A DNA stretch of 64,000 nucleotides, taken from Bacteroidota bacterium. Its GTDB lineage: Bacteria > Bacteroidota > Bacteroidia > AKYH767-A > OLB10. Shown piece after piece: positions 1-9,517 of the stretch; within the stretch, counting starts at the first letter, position 1; each line of letters opens with the position of its first letter. The position numbers and the translations under genes are program-made. The stretch lies in contig JADJOH010000007.1 of NCBI GenBank assembly GCA_016713925.1, positions 1,391,956 to 1,455,955 on the forward strand, in the 5' to 3' direction. The notes beneath the pieces were generated by a model. That model had not been told where the DNA came from, did not search any database, and saw nothing but the letters and a program-made list of their open reading frames with translations.

Positions 1-1
1 T

Positions 2-871
2 CTGATTGGTATTGATGAGTTGGAAGCCATGATTACAGAGGGTCCCTCGCAAAACATGGGCACTTTGATTTCACTGGTAATTTTCACCGCTGTATTTTAT
101 GGGGTATATACTAAGTTCAGAGAGCAAGCCTGCATCGTTGTTTGCCCTTATGGACGATTGCAAGGGGTATTGCTGGATAAAAATTCTGTGGTGATTGCCT
201 ATGATTATAACAGAGGTGAGCCCCGTGGGAAATTACATAAAGGCGAAGTACGCACCAACGGGGACTGCATCGACTGTCATCAATGCGTGCAGGTTTGTCC
301 AACGGGAATTGATATTCGTAACGGTACACAGATGGAATGCGTGAATTGCACCGCTTGCATAGATGCCTGTGATGCCATCATGGATAAAATTGAGAAGCCG
401 AGAGGTTTAGTCAGATATACCAGTGAAGAAGCCATCAAAACGGGCGTGAAATTCAAGGTCACCACGAGAATCATTGGATACTCCATCGTACTTACTATAT
501 TACTTGGCGTATTGATTACCCTTCTGGCCATCAGAACCGATGTGGAAGCTACCATTTTAAGAACACCCGGAATGTTGTTTCAAAAACAAGAGAACAATAA
601 AGTCAGTAATCTCTACAACATTAAAGTAGTCAATAAAACGTTTAAGGATATGCCCATTGAAATCCGTATCTTAGAGCCAGCGGGAGAAATCAAATGGGTG
701 GGAAATGGAATAACTATATTGAAGGAGCAGGATATTTCAGAAGGGGAATTCTTTGCCATCCTTGATAAAAGTTTAATTAAATCAACCAAAACAAAAGTGC
801 ACATTCAAATACTATCCAATGGAGTTGTTGCGGATGAAACTACTACCAATTTCATAGGACCAACCAATTAA
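2..871 (+). CDS. ccoG: CcoG, cbb3 oxidase assembly ferredoxin (5' end cut by window)
   Basis: This is the C-terminal part of the membrane-bound polyferredoxin that takes part in copper delivery to, and assembly of, cbb3-type cytochrome c oxidase. The reading frame is open to the left edge, so the first membrane helices are missing; the whole protein is usually about 470 residues. Visible are the CIVVCPYGRLQ segment, two 4Fe-4S clusters (CIDCHQCVQVCPTG and CVNCTACIDACDAIM), a membrane helix near residues 150-170 of the visible part, and the C-terminal Ig-like IG_5 domain. The next gene follows 4 bases later in the typical ccoG-ccoH order. The identification is secure; only the start is unknown. 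Confidence 0.93.
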   Translation: MIGIDELEAMITEGPSQNMGTLISLVIFTAVFYGVYTKFREQACIVVCPYGRLQGVLLDKNSVVIAYDYNRGEPRGKLHKGEVRTNGDCIDCHQCVQVCPTGIDIRNGTQMECVNCTACIDACDAIMDKIEKPRGLVRYTSEEAIKTGVKFKVTTRIIGYSIVLTILLGVLITLLAIRTDVEATILRTPGMLFQKQENNKVSNLYNIKVVNKTFKDMPIEIRILEPAGEIKWVGNGITILKEQDISEGEFFAILDKSLIKSTKTKVHIQILSNGVVADETTTNFIGPTN

Positions 872-875
872 AAAG

Positions 876-1313
876 ATGAGCTGGGGATATCGAATATTTA
901 TACTGTACACGGGCTTCGTTGCCGGGATGCTCTTCCTTGTTTACAAATGTGTTCAGGAAGATGTGGATTTAGTGACACCGGATTATTACGAGAAGGAATT
1001 AAAATTCCAGGATCAAATTGACCGGATGAATAACAATGAGAAAAGCGGAAACCGGCTTCAAATTTCATTTAATGCTGCAACGAACTCGATAGATATTGAA
1101 TACCCTGCAAACGAACCGGGGAAAATCAAAGGCGAAATAGTGATGTTTCGTCCGGATAATTCGAAGCTGGATTTTAAAATTCCTGTACAGTTCATGAATG
1201 GAAAACAAGTGATCTCTGCAGCTACAATGGCCAAAGGTTACTGGAGAATCCAGACCACCTGGGAGCACGGTGACACACCCCTTTATCAGGAAGAAAGAAT
1301 ATACGTGCAATAA
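876..1313 (+). CDS. ccoH: FixH/CcoH family protein
   Basis: A 145-residue inner-membrane protein with one N-terminal helix (about residues 5-24) followed by a periplasmic Ig-like domain, which is the FixH/CcoH layout. FixH proteins help assemble or stabilise cbb3 oxidase. The conserved start after the helix, with the TPDYYEKEL segment, is typical of Bacteroidota FixH. It lies 4 bases after ccoG, and its stop codon overlaps the start of the next gene (TAATGG), so the three genes are probably one transcript. Name assigned from domain layout and position. Confidence 0.87.
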   Translation: MSWGYRIFILYTGFVAGMLFLVYKCVQEDVDLVTPDYYEKELKFQDQIDRMNNNEKSGNRLQISFNAATNSIDIEYPANEPGKIKGEIVMFRPDNSKLDFKIPVQFMNGKQVISAATMAKGYWRIQTTWEHGDTPLYQEERIYVQ

Positions 1314-2023
1314 TGGACGTTTTTTACTGGACGGCACTCTCTGTAGGATTCTTTGGCAGTTTTCACTGTGCAGGTATGTGTGGTCCGCTTGCCATGGCAT
1401 TGCCCACCGGAAATGGTAGTATTTTAAACTTGCTCGGAGGAAGAATAGCCTATAATCTGGGACGCGTAGTGACGTATTCTATATTGGGAACTATAGCCGG
1501 ATTTTTAGGAAAAACATTATCCATTCGAGGCTGGCAAAGTGATATCAGCATTTTAAGTGGCATACTGATCATCGTCATGGTACTGCTCACGAATCAGAAA
1601 ATCCTCACGAAAATTAATCATCGATTTGCCGGATTTTCCTTTCAATTAAAAAAAGTATTTGGTAAACTTTTGAAGCATCATTCTATTGCTTCCTTGTTTT
1701 CATTCGGAGTGGTGAATGGGATCTTGCCTTGCGGATTCGTTTATCTGGCTATGGCAGGAGCAGCAACAACGAAAAGTCCGATGGAAGGTGCGACTTATAT
1801 GTTTCTATTCGGCCTCGGCACCGTGCCCATGATGCTTACCCTGGCTTTATCCGGCTCCTTTATTTCCATCAAAGCGAGGAATTTCGTCAATAAAATTACG
1901 CCTGTGATTGCGATTGCGTTGGCCATCTTTCTTATTCACCGTGGATCTATGATGAAAGAGGAAGAACAATCCTGCTGCAAACCGGGACATATGAAAAGTT
2001 TTGAAGTACATCAGCAGAAATAG
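1313..2023 (+). CDS. sulfite exporter TauE/SafE-like membrane protein of the cbb3 operon
   Basis: A 236-residue polytopic membrane protein with about six helices. The N-terminal HCAGMCGPLAMALP motif and a second NGILPCGFVYLAM motif in the middle mark the UreH/DsbD-like branch of TauE/SafE proteins found at the end of cco operons. The role there is generally thought to be metal (copper) handling for oxidase assembly, which is inferred from the neighbourhood. The C-terminus carries a Cys pair and a His (SCCKPGHMK) that could bind metal. It starts within the stop codon of ccoH, so it is translationally coupled. Confidence 0.83.
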   Translation: MDVFYWTALSVGFFGSFHCAGMCGPLAMALPTGNGSILNLLGGRIAYNLGRVVTYSILGTIAGFLGKTLSIRGWQSDISILSGILIIVMVLLTNQKILTKINHRFAGFSFQLKKVFGKLLKHHSIASLFSFGVVNGILPCGFVYLAMAGAATTKSPMEGATYMFLFGLGTVPMMLTLALSGSFISIKARNFVNKITPVIAIALAIFLIHRGSMMKEEEQSCCKPGHMKSFEVHQQK

Positions 2024-2058
2024 TTTTTAAAAAATCTTAACTCTCCCCTACTCTATAT

Positions 2059-2366
2059 TTCCTGACTTGTACCTTCATTCACGGGTGAAATTATGAGTTA
2101 ACTTAATCCAGCCGTTTAAGTGAATGGTTTTCTACTTTAATCGCACTAAGTCCAGGTATAATGCAAATTATTGTGATTAAAACACCATCCAAAGCAGTAA
2201 CGATTCTAAGTTTAAACGCAGCGACCGCCGCGAACCCGCCGCGAACGCAGCGTTTTAACAGAAGATTTAATTATCAGAATATTCTTTTATTAAAAACTAA
2301 TATTAATTTATGATCGAAAAACACAGTCGAATTTCCGGGATAAAGTAATTGTATTCATCTAAAAAT
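2059..2366 (+). repeat. dispersed intergenic repeat, copy 1
   Basis: About 305 bases between the cco operon and the tRNA align in the same direction with 9018-9325 (shared blocks include GTGATTAAAACACCATCCA and TTATCAGAATATTCTTTTAT). No reading frame is conserved, so it is a noncoding repeat. Its GC-rich 42-base centre (2214-2255) is in the opposite orientation to that of the other copy. Confidence 0.8.
2214..2255 (+). repeat. GC-rich hairpin core of the dispersed repeat (orientation A)
   Basis: A 42-base block bounded by near-perfect 10-base inverted repeats (AAACGCAGCG and CGCAGCGTTT) and containing a tandem CCGCCGCGAA-type 10/11-mer. Base for base it equals the reverse complement of 9172-9213, while the flanks of both copies run in the same direction. 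The composition is far more GC-rich than the AT-rich flanks. Confidence 0.85.
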
Positions 2367-2416
2367 TCGAGAAAATTTTCAAATCAGGAGAAAAGTCTTG
2401 CAAATAGAAATTTTTG

Positions 2417-2491
2417 TGTGTCATACTGGATTCGAACCAGTGACCCCTACCCTGTCAAGGTAATGCTCTAAACCAACTGAGCTAATGACAC
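2417..2491 (-). tRNA. tRNA-Asp (GTC)
   Basis: The reverse strand folds as a complete cloverleaf of 75 bases: acceptor GTGTCAT/ATGACAC, D-stem GCTC/GAGC, anticodon loop TTGTCAA (anticodon GTC, Asp), and T-arm ACTGG-TTCGAAT-CCAGT. The discriminator base is A, whereas bacterial tRNA-Asp normally has G73. The CCA end is not encoded. It stands alone between two protein genes. Confidence 0.9.
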
Positions 2492-2593
2492 ATATTTGCA
2501 AGCTATTTTCAATTCAGGTGCTTATAATTTAACATCCTATTCGATATTCAACTAATAAACACCCGCGAAAAACAACCTCCCCAAAAGTATCAA

Positions 2594-4036
2594 TTATTTG
2601 AAAAACTTTTCATCAAAATTCAGAAGAAATAATTTTTCAGAAGCACGGGTAAAAGCCGTATAGAGCCAGCGGTAATAGCCTTTATCGAGCATCTCCTCCG
2701 TCAAATAACCCTGATCCACAAAAACAATCGGCCATTGACCGCCCTGGGCTTTATGACAAGTTACGGCATAAGCAAACTTCACCTGCAGGGCATTGTAGTG
2801 CGGATCCTTTTTTATCAATGCATTTCTTCTCCGCTTATCCGGTTCTTCCTCCTGATAATGCACATGGAGGGCATCATACAATTTGTTCTGATCGGTTTGC
2901 ACGAGTGCAGGCGCTTCACTGGAGAGGGTGTCCAGCATGATCATCGCCTCGAAGGATGGTTCATCGGGATAGTCCGGTAAATGCAGCGTAGCCATCGCAA
3001 ACCGAAAACCATAGCGTTCTTCAAAGTGAAACACCTTCAACACTTCCATCACATCTCCATTGGCAATAAAACCGGCGGGATGATCAGAGGGCAGCCAATG
3101 GTAATTATTTTTTACGATCATCAGGTTATCTCCCCCTCCTATTTCATCTTCCATCCATAAAGTCTGGAAACGGATCATACGGTTATACTGAATAGCAGCA
3201 CGATTGGAACGGGTAATGACGATCACATTATCCTTTCCATATTGCCGATAATAATCAATCAGTGATTCCGGTAAATCGCGGGGATTCATGCGTAGCACAG
3301 CACCCTTTTCAACTATCTCCGGTATATTTTTATTTTCATCGCTGATGATCAGATTACGTATATGAGTAGCGTTAGTCAGTATTTCGCTTTGCTCCTTCTG
3401 ACGAACCACTTCTGTCATTTCAGTGGAATACACCGTCATCTTGAATTTTGCACGTATATGATCGGGATCCAATGCAGGACTATGTTCAAAGTGAACAGGA
3501 GGCAACTGCGCCGAATCTCCCACCAGCATCAACCGGCAAGCAGGGCTGCTGAAAACATATCGAATCAAATCACTGAGCAAATTGACTCCCGGAAAAGTAG
3601 CCGAAGGATCATCAATCGCGGCATCCGAAATCATCGAGGCCTCATCCACAATAAACAAGGTCTTTCGGTAAACATTATCTGCCAAACGAAGCATGATACG
3701 TCCATCACTGGTAAGGGCAGGACGATAAAGATGTTTATGTATTGTAAAAGCTGGTTTTCCGGTATAGGAAGAAAGTACTTTTGCGGCTCTTCCTGTTGGT
3801 GCGAGAAGAATAATATTGGTGAACGCGGAAGTCAATGCCGCCATCATGGTCGTTTTGCCGGTACCCGCATAACCCTTCAGCAAGAAAATTCCGGGAACAT
3901 CATCGGCTGCAAATTCAGAAAACTTTCTCAGAAATAATTCCTGACCCGATGTAGGTTGAAATTCCAGAAAGCCGCTGATACGATGGTAAAGCTGGGATGA
4001 AATGGTTGTCCTGATCACGATTCTAAGATAGCTCAA
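2594..4036 (-). CDS. RecD-like ATP-dependent DNA helicase (SF1B)
   Basis: A 480-residue superfamily 1 helicase. Walker A is GYAGTGKTT (about residue 55), Walker B is IVDEASM, motif III is LVGDSAQLPPV, and the UvrD_C_2-type C-terminal domain carries VTCHKAQGGQWP and YTAFTRASEKL. This set is typical of RecD/Pif1-like helicases that unwind DNA 5' to 3'. The length is that of the short Bacteroidota AAA ATPase/RecD-like family, not of full RecD2. It is a lone gene, convergent with the tRNA side and divergent from DUF3822. The substrate and repair pathway cannot be read from sequence. Confidence 0.88.
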   Translation of the reverse strand: MSYLRIVIRTTISSQLYHRISGFLEFQPTSGQELFLRKFSEFAADDVPGIFLLKGYAGTGKTTMMAALTSAFTNIILLAPTGRAAKVLSSYTGKPAFTIHKHLYRPALTSDGRIMLRLADNVYRKTLFIVDEASMISDAAIDDPSATFPGVNLLSDLIRYVFSSPACRLMLVGDSAQLPPVHFEHSPALDPDHIRAKFKMTVYSTEMTEVVRQKEQSEILTNATHIRNLIISDENKNIPEIVEKGAVLRMNPRDLPESLIDYYRQYGKDNVIVITRSNRAAIQYNRMIRFQTLWMEDEIGGGDNLMIVKNNYHWLPSDHPAGFIANGDVMEVLKVFHFEERYGFRFAMATLHLPDYPDEPSFEAMIMLDTLSSEAPALVQTDQNKLYDALHVHYQEEEPDKRRRNALIKKDPHYNALQVKFAYAVTCHKAQGGQWPIVFVDQGYLTEEMLDKGYYRWLYTAFTRASEKLFLLNFDEKFFK

Positions 4037-4157
4037 AGATCAGCCTTCCTTTTCAATTGCAGTGGGTCGTTTAAAAATTTGCTTAACCCACTAATTATCA
4101 TATGGATACGCCCATCTCTGTCACGATCTTCGCAAGAATTCCTACTTTTGTTACCGG

Positions 4158-5051
4158 ATGGTACAAACGGCACTGCAATTTACACTCAAGACGCAACAGG
4201 TAGATGAATCTTTTTCGCAAGGAATGGTTACTTCCTCACTCCTCTTGCTGCTCTTTGACCGGAATCGTATCAGCTATGCCATCATCGATAAACAGCGACA
4301 GAAAGCAGTCGCTTTAAAGGATTACCATATCGTTAGTGATAGTACGCAAAGTGATAGCGATGATTATAAACCGGGAGCTTTTACCCAGTTACTTGAAATG
4401 GATGAATTGTTAAATCAACTTCAACCCCAACAGGTCATCCTTTCGGTGTATAGTACGAAACATAGTCTGGTCCCGAATCCATTATTTTCTAAGGATCAAT
4501 TGAAAGACATATTGAGCCTGACTTCCAGAATAAAGGATGATGATCGCTTTTACGCAGATGCTGTTCCATCCGCAAATGCACATTTGGTGTATGCTGTTCC
4601 GGAAGAGTTACTGAAAGAAACGGGAACCATTTATAAAGAAGCCGCATTGTATTTTGCAGGAAGCAGTTTCATTGAAAACCAATTGCGCTTGCATAAACAT
4701 GAAAGCACTCCTGCGGTCGCCGTTATGGTTCGACCTCTAAACATTGACATTGCCATCACGCATGGCAGCGAATTAAAATTCTTCAACAGTTTCCCTTATC
4801 AATCGTCGGAAGATTTAATTTATTATTTACTATTTTCCATAGAGCAATTGCAATTAAATGCGGATCAGGTTGCTGTTGTTTTTTACGGAGAGATTGAAAA
4901 AACATCTTCTCACTGGATGTTAGCCGGAAAATATATCAGGAATATTCGTTTGGGAGAGAGAACAGAGGTTTTAGAGTATAGTTATGGCTTTGATCGTTTA
5001 TCGGCTCATCAGTATGTCGGACTCTTTAATCAATACCTGTGCGCATTATAA
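4158..5051 (+). CDS. DUF3822 family protein
   Basis: A 297-residue soluble protein with the features of DUF3822, a Bacteroidota family with an actin/FtsA-like ATPase fold. It sits in the conserved order DUF3822-rsmD-coaD. It has no signal peptide. The biochemical role is unknown; the constant linkage with an rRNA methylase and CoaD suggests a housekeeping task. Its 3' end overlaps the GTG start of rsmD by 13 bases, which implies coupled translation. Confidence 0.8.
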   Translation: MVQTALQFTLKTQQVDESFSQGMVTSSLLLLLFDRNRISYAIIDKQRQKAVALKDYHIVSDSTQSDSDDYKPGAFTQLLEMDELLNQLQPQQVILSVYSTKHSLVPNPLFSKDQLKDILSLTSRIKDDDRFYADAVPSANAHLVYAVPEELLKETGTIYKEAALYFAGSSFIENQLRLHKHESTPAVAVMVRPLNIDIAITHGSELKFFNSFPYQSSEDLIYYLLFSIEQLQLNADQVAVVFYGEIEKTSSHWMLAGKYIRNIRLGERTEVLEYSYGFDRLSAHQYVGLFNQYLCAL

Positions 5052-5596
5052 GTGGAATTCATAAAGGGAGACAGCTAACAGCGCCAAAAACTTTGCCTGT
5101 CCGGCCTACTACTGATTACGCCAAATCGGGACTTTTTAATATGCTGGCCAGTCGTTACAATTTTAAAAAACTAAAAGTTGTCGATCTCTTTGCCGGAACG
5201 GGAAGTATCACCTATGAATTTTTATCGAGAGGATGCGAGCATCTGGTCGCTGTTGACAATCACCCGGCCTGCATAAAATTCATCAACAGCACCCTTGAAC
5301 TCCTGCAGGCACCAAAAAGCATCATGGCCATTCAATCCGATGCGTTAACCTGGTTAAAAAAAACAGACCGAACTTTTGACATCATATTTGCCGATGCACC
5401 CTTTGACCAAACGCCGGCAGAAAGTCTGGCAGAAATAGTCTTCGAAAGAAATCTCCTGAATAAAAACGGAGTATTGATCATTGAACACGGGAGTACTAAT
5501 AATCTCAGCCCTTTGAAAAACTATATTGAAACCAGAAAATACAGTCAGGTTTCCTTTTCATTTTTCAAGAATGAAACTGATACCGACATCACTTAA
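5039..5596 (+). CDS. rsmD: RsmD, 16S rRNA (guanine966-N2)-methyltransferase
   Basis: A 185-residue SAM-dependent methylase of the RsmD family, which modifies G966 of 16S rRNA. The N-terminal IISGIHKGRQL and RPTTDYAKSGLFNML segments are diagnostic, and motif I reads VDLFAGTGSI. The catalytic motif normally reads DPPF/Y but is DAPF here (around residue 120), an unusual change in a catalytic loop. I chose the GTG at 5039, since it precedes the conserved RIISG start and overlaps the upstream stop. coaD follows 29 bases later. Confidence 0.9.
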   Translation: MRIISGIHKGRQLTAPKTLPVRPTTDYAKSGLFNMLASRYNFKKLKVVDLFAGTGSITYEFLSRGCEHLVAVDNHPACIKFINSTLELLQAPKSIMAIQSDALTWLKKTDRTFDIIFADAPFDQTPAESLAEIVFERNLLNKNGVLIIEHGSTNNLSPLKNYIETRKYSQVSFSFFKNETDTDIT

Positions 5597-5625
5597 AATA
5601 GTAATTCATTTCAAAAACCAGCACC

Positions 5626-6087
5626 ATGTCAAGAATCGCCCTGTTCCCCGGAAGTTTCGACCCTATCACCATTGGACATGTGGATGTCATCACGAGGTCA
5701 CTGGATTTATTTGACAAGATCATCATAGGTGTCGGACATAACACCCCCAAACAATAAATGTTTCCCTTGCAGGACAGAGTAGAATGGATAAAGAATAGTT
5801 TTTCTGACTATCCACAAATCTCCGTTGAATCCTACAGCGGACTCACGGTTGATTTCTGCAAAAAAGTACAAGCGCGGTTTATTTTACGAGGCCTCCGCAC
5901 ATCCGCCGACTTTGAATTTGAAAGGGCCATTGCCCAGATGAATCATTATCTGGAAAGAGGAATCGAAACCATCTTTCTACTTTCCTCACCGCAATACGCA
6001 CCTGTCTCCTCCACCATCATCCGTGACATCATCCGCAACGGCGGCAACGCGCAACCCTTCGTAGCCGACGGCGTTATATTGAAATAA
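5626..6087 (+). CDS. coaD: CoaD, phosphopantetheine adenylyltransferase, interrupted by an in-frame TAA
   Basis: CoaD makes dephospho-CoA from 4'-phosphopantetheine and ATP. The first 43 codons contain LFPGSFDPITIGHVDVI with the nucleotidyl-transfer T/HxGH motif. A TAA stop at 5755-5757 interrupts the frame, and the same frame then resumes at once with ATG (5758) through RVEWI, FILRGLRTSADFE and the SSTIIRD ATP-binding motif to the natural end. There is no frameshift. Homologues often have Tyr at the stop position, so one base (TAC/TAT to TAA) explains it. CoaD is normally essential. The options are a consensus error, two restarted half-proteins (TAAATG allows reinitiation), or a redundant copy elsewhere. 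Confidence 0.88.
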
Positions 6088-6586
6088 AAATTGCCGAAAA
6101 CAAAAAGGAATTGATGATCTCCCTTTCGGGAGACAAGATTGATGAATTGATGAGTTGATGAATGTTTTGAATGAATATAGAGTTGTTGGTTTAAGAAAAG
6201 TCCTCCGTGATCCTTAGTGCTCCTCAGTGCCTTAGTGGTTAAAAAGGAAAATTCCTTGGAAGACGACGATCTCTATGCAACTAAAATTTGATAGTTTTTG
6301 ACGAAACACTTTCCGACTCAGTAATTAGATTCACAAGATAAACCCCCTTCGCCACCGCATTCATCGGTATCTCTCCCGTCACATAGGCCGCAGATTGCTT
6401 ATGATTATTATGATTTATTATGATAATTCCTGACGGGCCTTCGGACTTCGTAGTTTACGCCATCGCTTAAGTTTTGGCGCACACCGTTAGCGTAGGTGGG
6501 GTTAAAAAGGAGAATTCCTTTATAGACGACGAATTCAATTCAACTGAAATTTCAATTATTATTGTGAAACAGTGTTTCGATCTATT
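6088..6586. repeat. gene-free interval with short dispersed repeats
   Basis: No gene is supported here. The interval holds a hairpin TCTCCCTTTCGGGAGA (6118-6133) that recurs at 45586-45601 and, degraded, near 45629-45646. It also holds short tandem TTGATGAA-type units (6137-6165). A block starting GGTTAAAAAGG occurs twice in direct orientation (from 6237 and from 6500, each about 70 bases, imperfect). All look like noncoding repeat debris. Confidence 0.6.
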
Positions 6587-7431
6587 CTATTTCATTTTGC
6601 TATAAAAATTCATCAAATCATCAATAGGCTGTTTAATAATTTTCCCTACGGTAAACCCTTTTTCTTTTGCAACTTCATTCAGCTCTTTACTGAATATATA
6701 GGCTACTGATCCGACGAAATGGACTTTGGTTTTTTTGAAGTCGGGATAATCGCAGATATAGAGATCGGCAAAGTCACGCATGCCCTGGAGGATTAAATTT
6801 TGATAAAGGGATCTTCGTAATGCTTCGAGAGAAACCGGGTGAAGGAAGCCAGCCATACATTTGGATTGGGTTCTTTGTAGACTTTATCGATGATACTATT
6901 TTTATCGAGTCCGTATGTTTGTTTGAAATCATCGGCTAAAGGTTGAGGGAGTCGACCGTATAAATACCAGGTCAGTAATTTTTTTCCGAAGTAAGAACCA
7001 CTGCCTTCATCACCGAGGACATAGCCTAATCCGTAATTTTTTTCGTGTACATTTTTTCCATCAAACCAGCAGGAATTACTGCCGGTACCAATGATGCAGG
7101 CGATGCCCGGCTCATTTCCGCAAGTTGCCAGTGCCGATGCAAGCAAATCGTGCTCAACGAGGACATCTGCACCCGTAAAAAACCGACGAAGTCCGGCGGC
7201 GATGATTTCATTCCTGGCAGCACTGGAACATCCCGCGCCAAAAAATTTAACAGCTGTAATGCTCTCCCTGATGTTGAGCATTTCCGGCTCTTCCATCAAC
7301 GTCTGATATACAAAATCAGTAGAATGAAAAAACGGATTAAAGCCCATCGTATGATAAGGTCCTTTCACTGTCTGACCATCGTACAATAGCCAATCCGCCT
7401 TGGTTGATCCGGAATCTGCAACGAGCAACAT
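6587..7431 (-). CDS. N-acetylglucosamine kinase-like protein (BadF/BadG family), frameshifted
   Basis: This belongs to the ASKHA-fold BadF/BadG/BcrA ATPase family that includes N-acetylglucosamine kinases. The N-terminal part (7431 down to about 6800) has the phosphate-binding LLVADSGSTKADWLL, the GAGCSSAARN segment and CIIGTGSNSC. The frame breaks at a TTTT run (6798-6801; AAAA in the coding strand) and continues in another frame with NLILQGMRDFADLY and VHFVGSVAYIF to the stop at 6587. Restoring one A joins them into about 281 residues, the normal length. The break is probably a sequencing error. The likely role is amino-sugar salvage or recycling, inferred from the family. Confidence 0.85.
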
Positions 7432-7571
7432 AAATATATATTTTCAGGTTAACAGCACAAGGATAGTGTTTAAAATAAAAAGATCAAAATAAGGAAGGAA
7501 TGTTTTGTCCCATTCCTGTTGAACCATTTAGTTCCTACCTCGCATCAACTAGAAATAATTATCTTCGATAC

Positions 7572-8919
7572 ATGAAGTTGATGCAACAAGCGGGACTGGA
7601 GCGAAGGCTGGGACTCTTCCATAGCACGGTTATCAATATGATCGATATGGTTGGAATCGGACCCTTTGTGGTTTTACCCCCTGGTCATATCTTATATCGG
7701 AGGACCCCAGTTTCTGTTGGCATGGATTGCGGGGGCACTTCTTTCTTTCATTGATGCCATGATCTGGTCGGAGTTGGGAGCGGCCTATCCGGAGGCGGGA
7801 GGAAGTTTTAATTTTTTAAGAAAAGCCTATGGTGAGAAAAAATGGGGAAGACTCTTCTCCTTCCTTTATACCTGGCAAACCCTCATTCAGGCACCGTTGG
7901 TGGTAGCAAGTGGATCAATAGGATTTGCACAATATGCGGGCTACCTGATGCCTTTGGATGAAGTAAGCCGTAGAATTGTTTCAGGACTGGTAGTCGTTTC
8001 ACTAACGGCATTGCTTTACCGAAAAATAGAAACCATCGGTAAAATCAGCACCTTACTTTGGCTGGGAGTAATTGGCACCTTAGGATGGATCATCTGGGGA
8101 GGGTTTACGAGCGGGAACATGAGTGCTCCTGTCCGGGAAATGGTTGCTGATGCCGATATTTCCTTGCTCTTCAGTGCCGGCTTTGGTGCGGCCATGGTAA
8201 AAACGATTTACTCTTATTTGGGCTATTACAATGTATGTCATCTGGGGAGTGAGATTAAAAATCCGGGAAAGAACATTCCAAGGAGTATGTTTTTATCCGT
8301 ATTCGGAATTACAGTATTGTATTTTTTATTGAATGTAAGTGTTACTGCTGTGATTCCCTGGAACGAGGCGCAACATTCTGAGTTTATCGTCAGCACTTTT
8401 ATTGAAAGGGTATATGGTCCTTCGGCTGCCATGTGGGCGACTATTATGGTATTATGGGTGGCCTTTGCCAGTCTCTTTGCGGTGATGCTGGGCTATTCAC
8501 GAGTGCCCTATGCCGCAGCCAAAGAAGGAGAATTTTTCAAAGCTTTTTCCAGCGTCCATCCTACCCGACACTTCCCCCATATCTCCTTACTGGCACTTGG
8601 TTCGACAGCCTTTATTTTCAGTATGCTTTTTAAACTCTCCGAAGTCATCACCGCCATACTGGCCATGCGCATCTTGATTCAATTTGCCGGACAAGCTATC
8701 GGAGTCGTGTTGCTCAGAAGGAGGATTGGAACTGCGCATCTCCCTTATAAAATGCCATTCTATCCGTTACCGGTTATTCTGGCAACGGCGATATGGCTGT
8801 GGATATTTTATTCTACGGGTCCCTCCTTCATGCTGGCGGGGCTCATCGTTATTTTCAGCGGCACGATAGCCTTTCTCTTAAAGGCGAAAAACGAACGACA
8901 CTGGCCGTTTGAAAAATGA
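7572..8919 (+). CDS. APC family amino acid permease, frameshifted near its start
   Basis: A twelve-helix amino acid/polyamine permease-like transporter of the inner membrane. The ATG at 7572 starts a short cytoplasmic tail followed by TVINMIDMVGIGPFVVLP. The frame then breaks at a CCCCC run (7677-7681) and resumes as LVISYIGGPQFLLAWIAGAL through to the end at 8919. Removing one C restores about 449 residues, the normal size. The substrate is not deducible. The last 41 bases are repeated 639 bases downstream (see the 140-base direct repeat). Confidence 0.87.
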
Positions 8920-9018
8920 CTTCTTGCTGTACTCTGTTTTTTTAAATTACTTGAGCGACTTTCGATGAGCGTCCATCTCTATGTTGTAGGTGTTCTCTGT
9001 AATACTTTCACTATTTTT
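8879..9018 (+). repeat. 140-base direct repeat, left copy (permease tail plus tail of the coiled-coil gene)
   Basis: Matches 9518-9657 with few differences at a constant offset of 639 bases. It contains the last codons and stop of the permease, the 27-base gap, and a dead copy of the last codons of the convergent coiled-coil gene. Before the event, the two genes probably faced each other with only about 27 bases between their stops. Confidence 0.88.
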
Positions 9019-9325
9019 TCTGACTAGTACCTGCATTCACGGGGGAAATTATAAGTTAACTGAATTCAGTCGGTTAAGTTAATGGTTTTCTACTTTAACC
9101 GCACTAAGAGGAGGTGTAATGGAAATTAGAGTGATTAAAACACCATCCAGTGCAGTAACGATTCCAAACCTAAACGCTGCGTTCGCGGCGGGTTCGCGGC
9201 GGTCGCTGCGTTTAAACAGGAGATTTCATTATCAGAATATTCTTTTATTCAAAACTAAGTTAATTTATGGTCGAAAAGTATATTCGAATCTCCAATAAAA
9301 AGCGATTCTATTCATCTTCAAAAGC
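9018..9325 (+). repeat. dispersed intergenic repeat, copy 2
   Basis: Direct-orientation homologue of 2059-2366, lying inside the segment bounded by the 140-base direct repeats. No coding capacity is seen. The bases after it, to 9517, contain a short imperfect duplication (CCTGCCGACCGAAACC and CCTGCTGACCGAAGCT) but no gene. Confidence 0.78.
9172..9213 (+). repeat. GC-rich hairpin core of the dispersed repeat (orientation B)
   Basis: Exact reverse complement of 2214-2255, with flanking sequence in the same direction as copy 1. The inverted terminal 10-mers would allow the core to flip. Confidence 0.85.
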
Positions 9326-9517
9326 TGCGTGATGTTTTCTGCCAATCCATCTGTACAACCTCCGTTCTTAAGTGCCTGCCGACCGAAACCCTAACACAAA
9401 TGGGCCTGCTGACCGAAGCTTTAGCACAAGTGGGGCTAAAAGCCGTAAACAATATGTCCCTGTTAATCTAAATCTATTAATAAATTGAAATTGAAAAACC
9501 GCACTAAAAGATACGAG

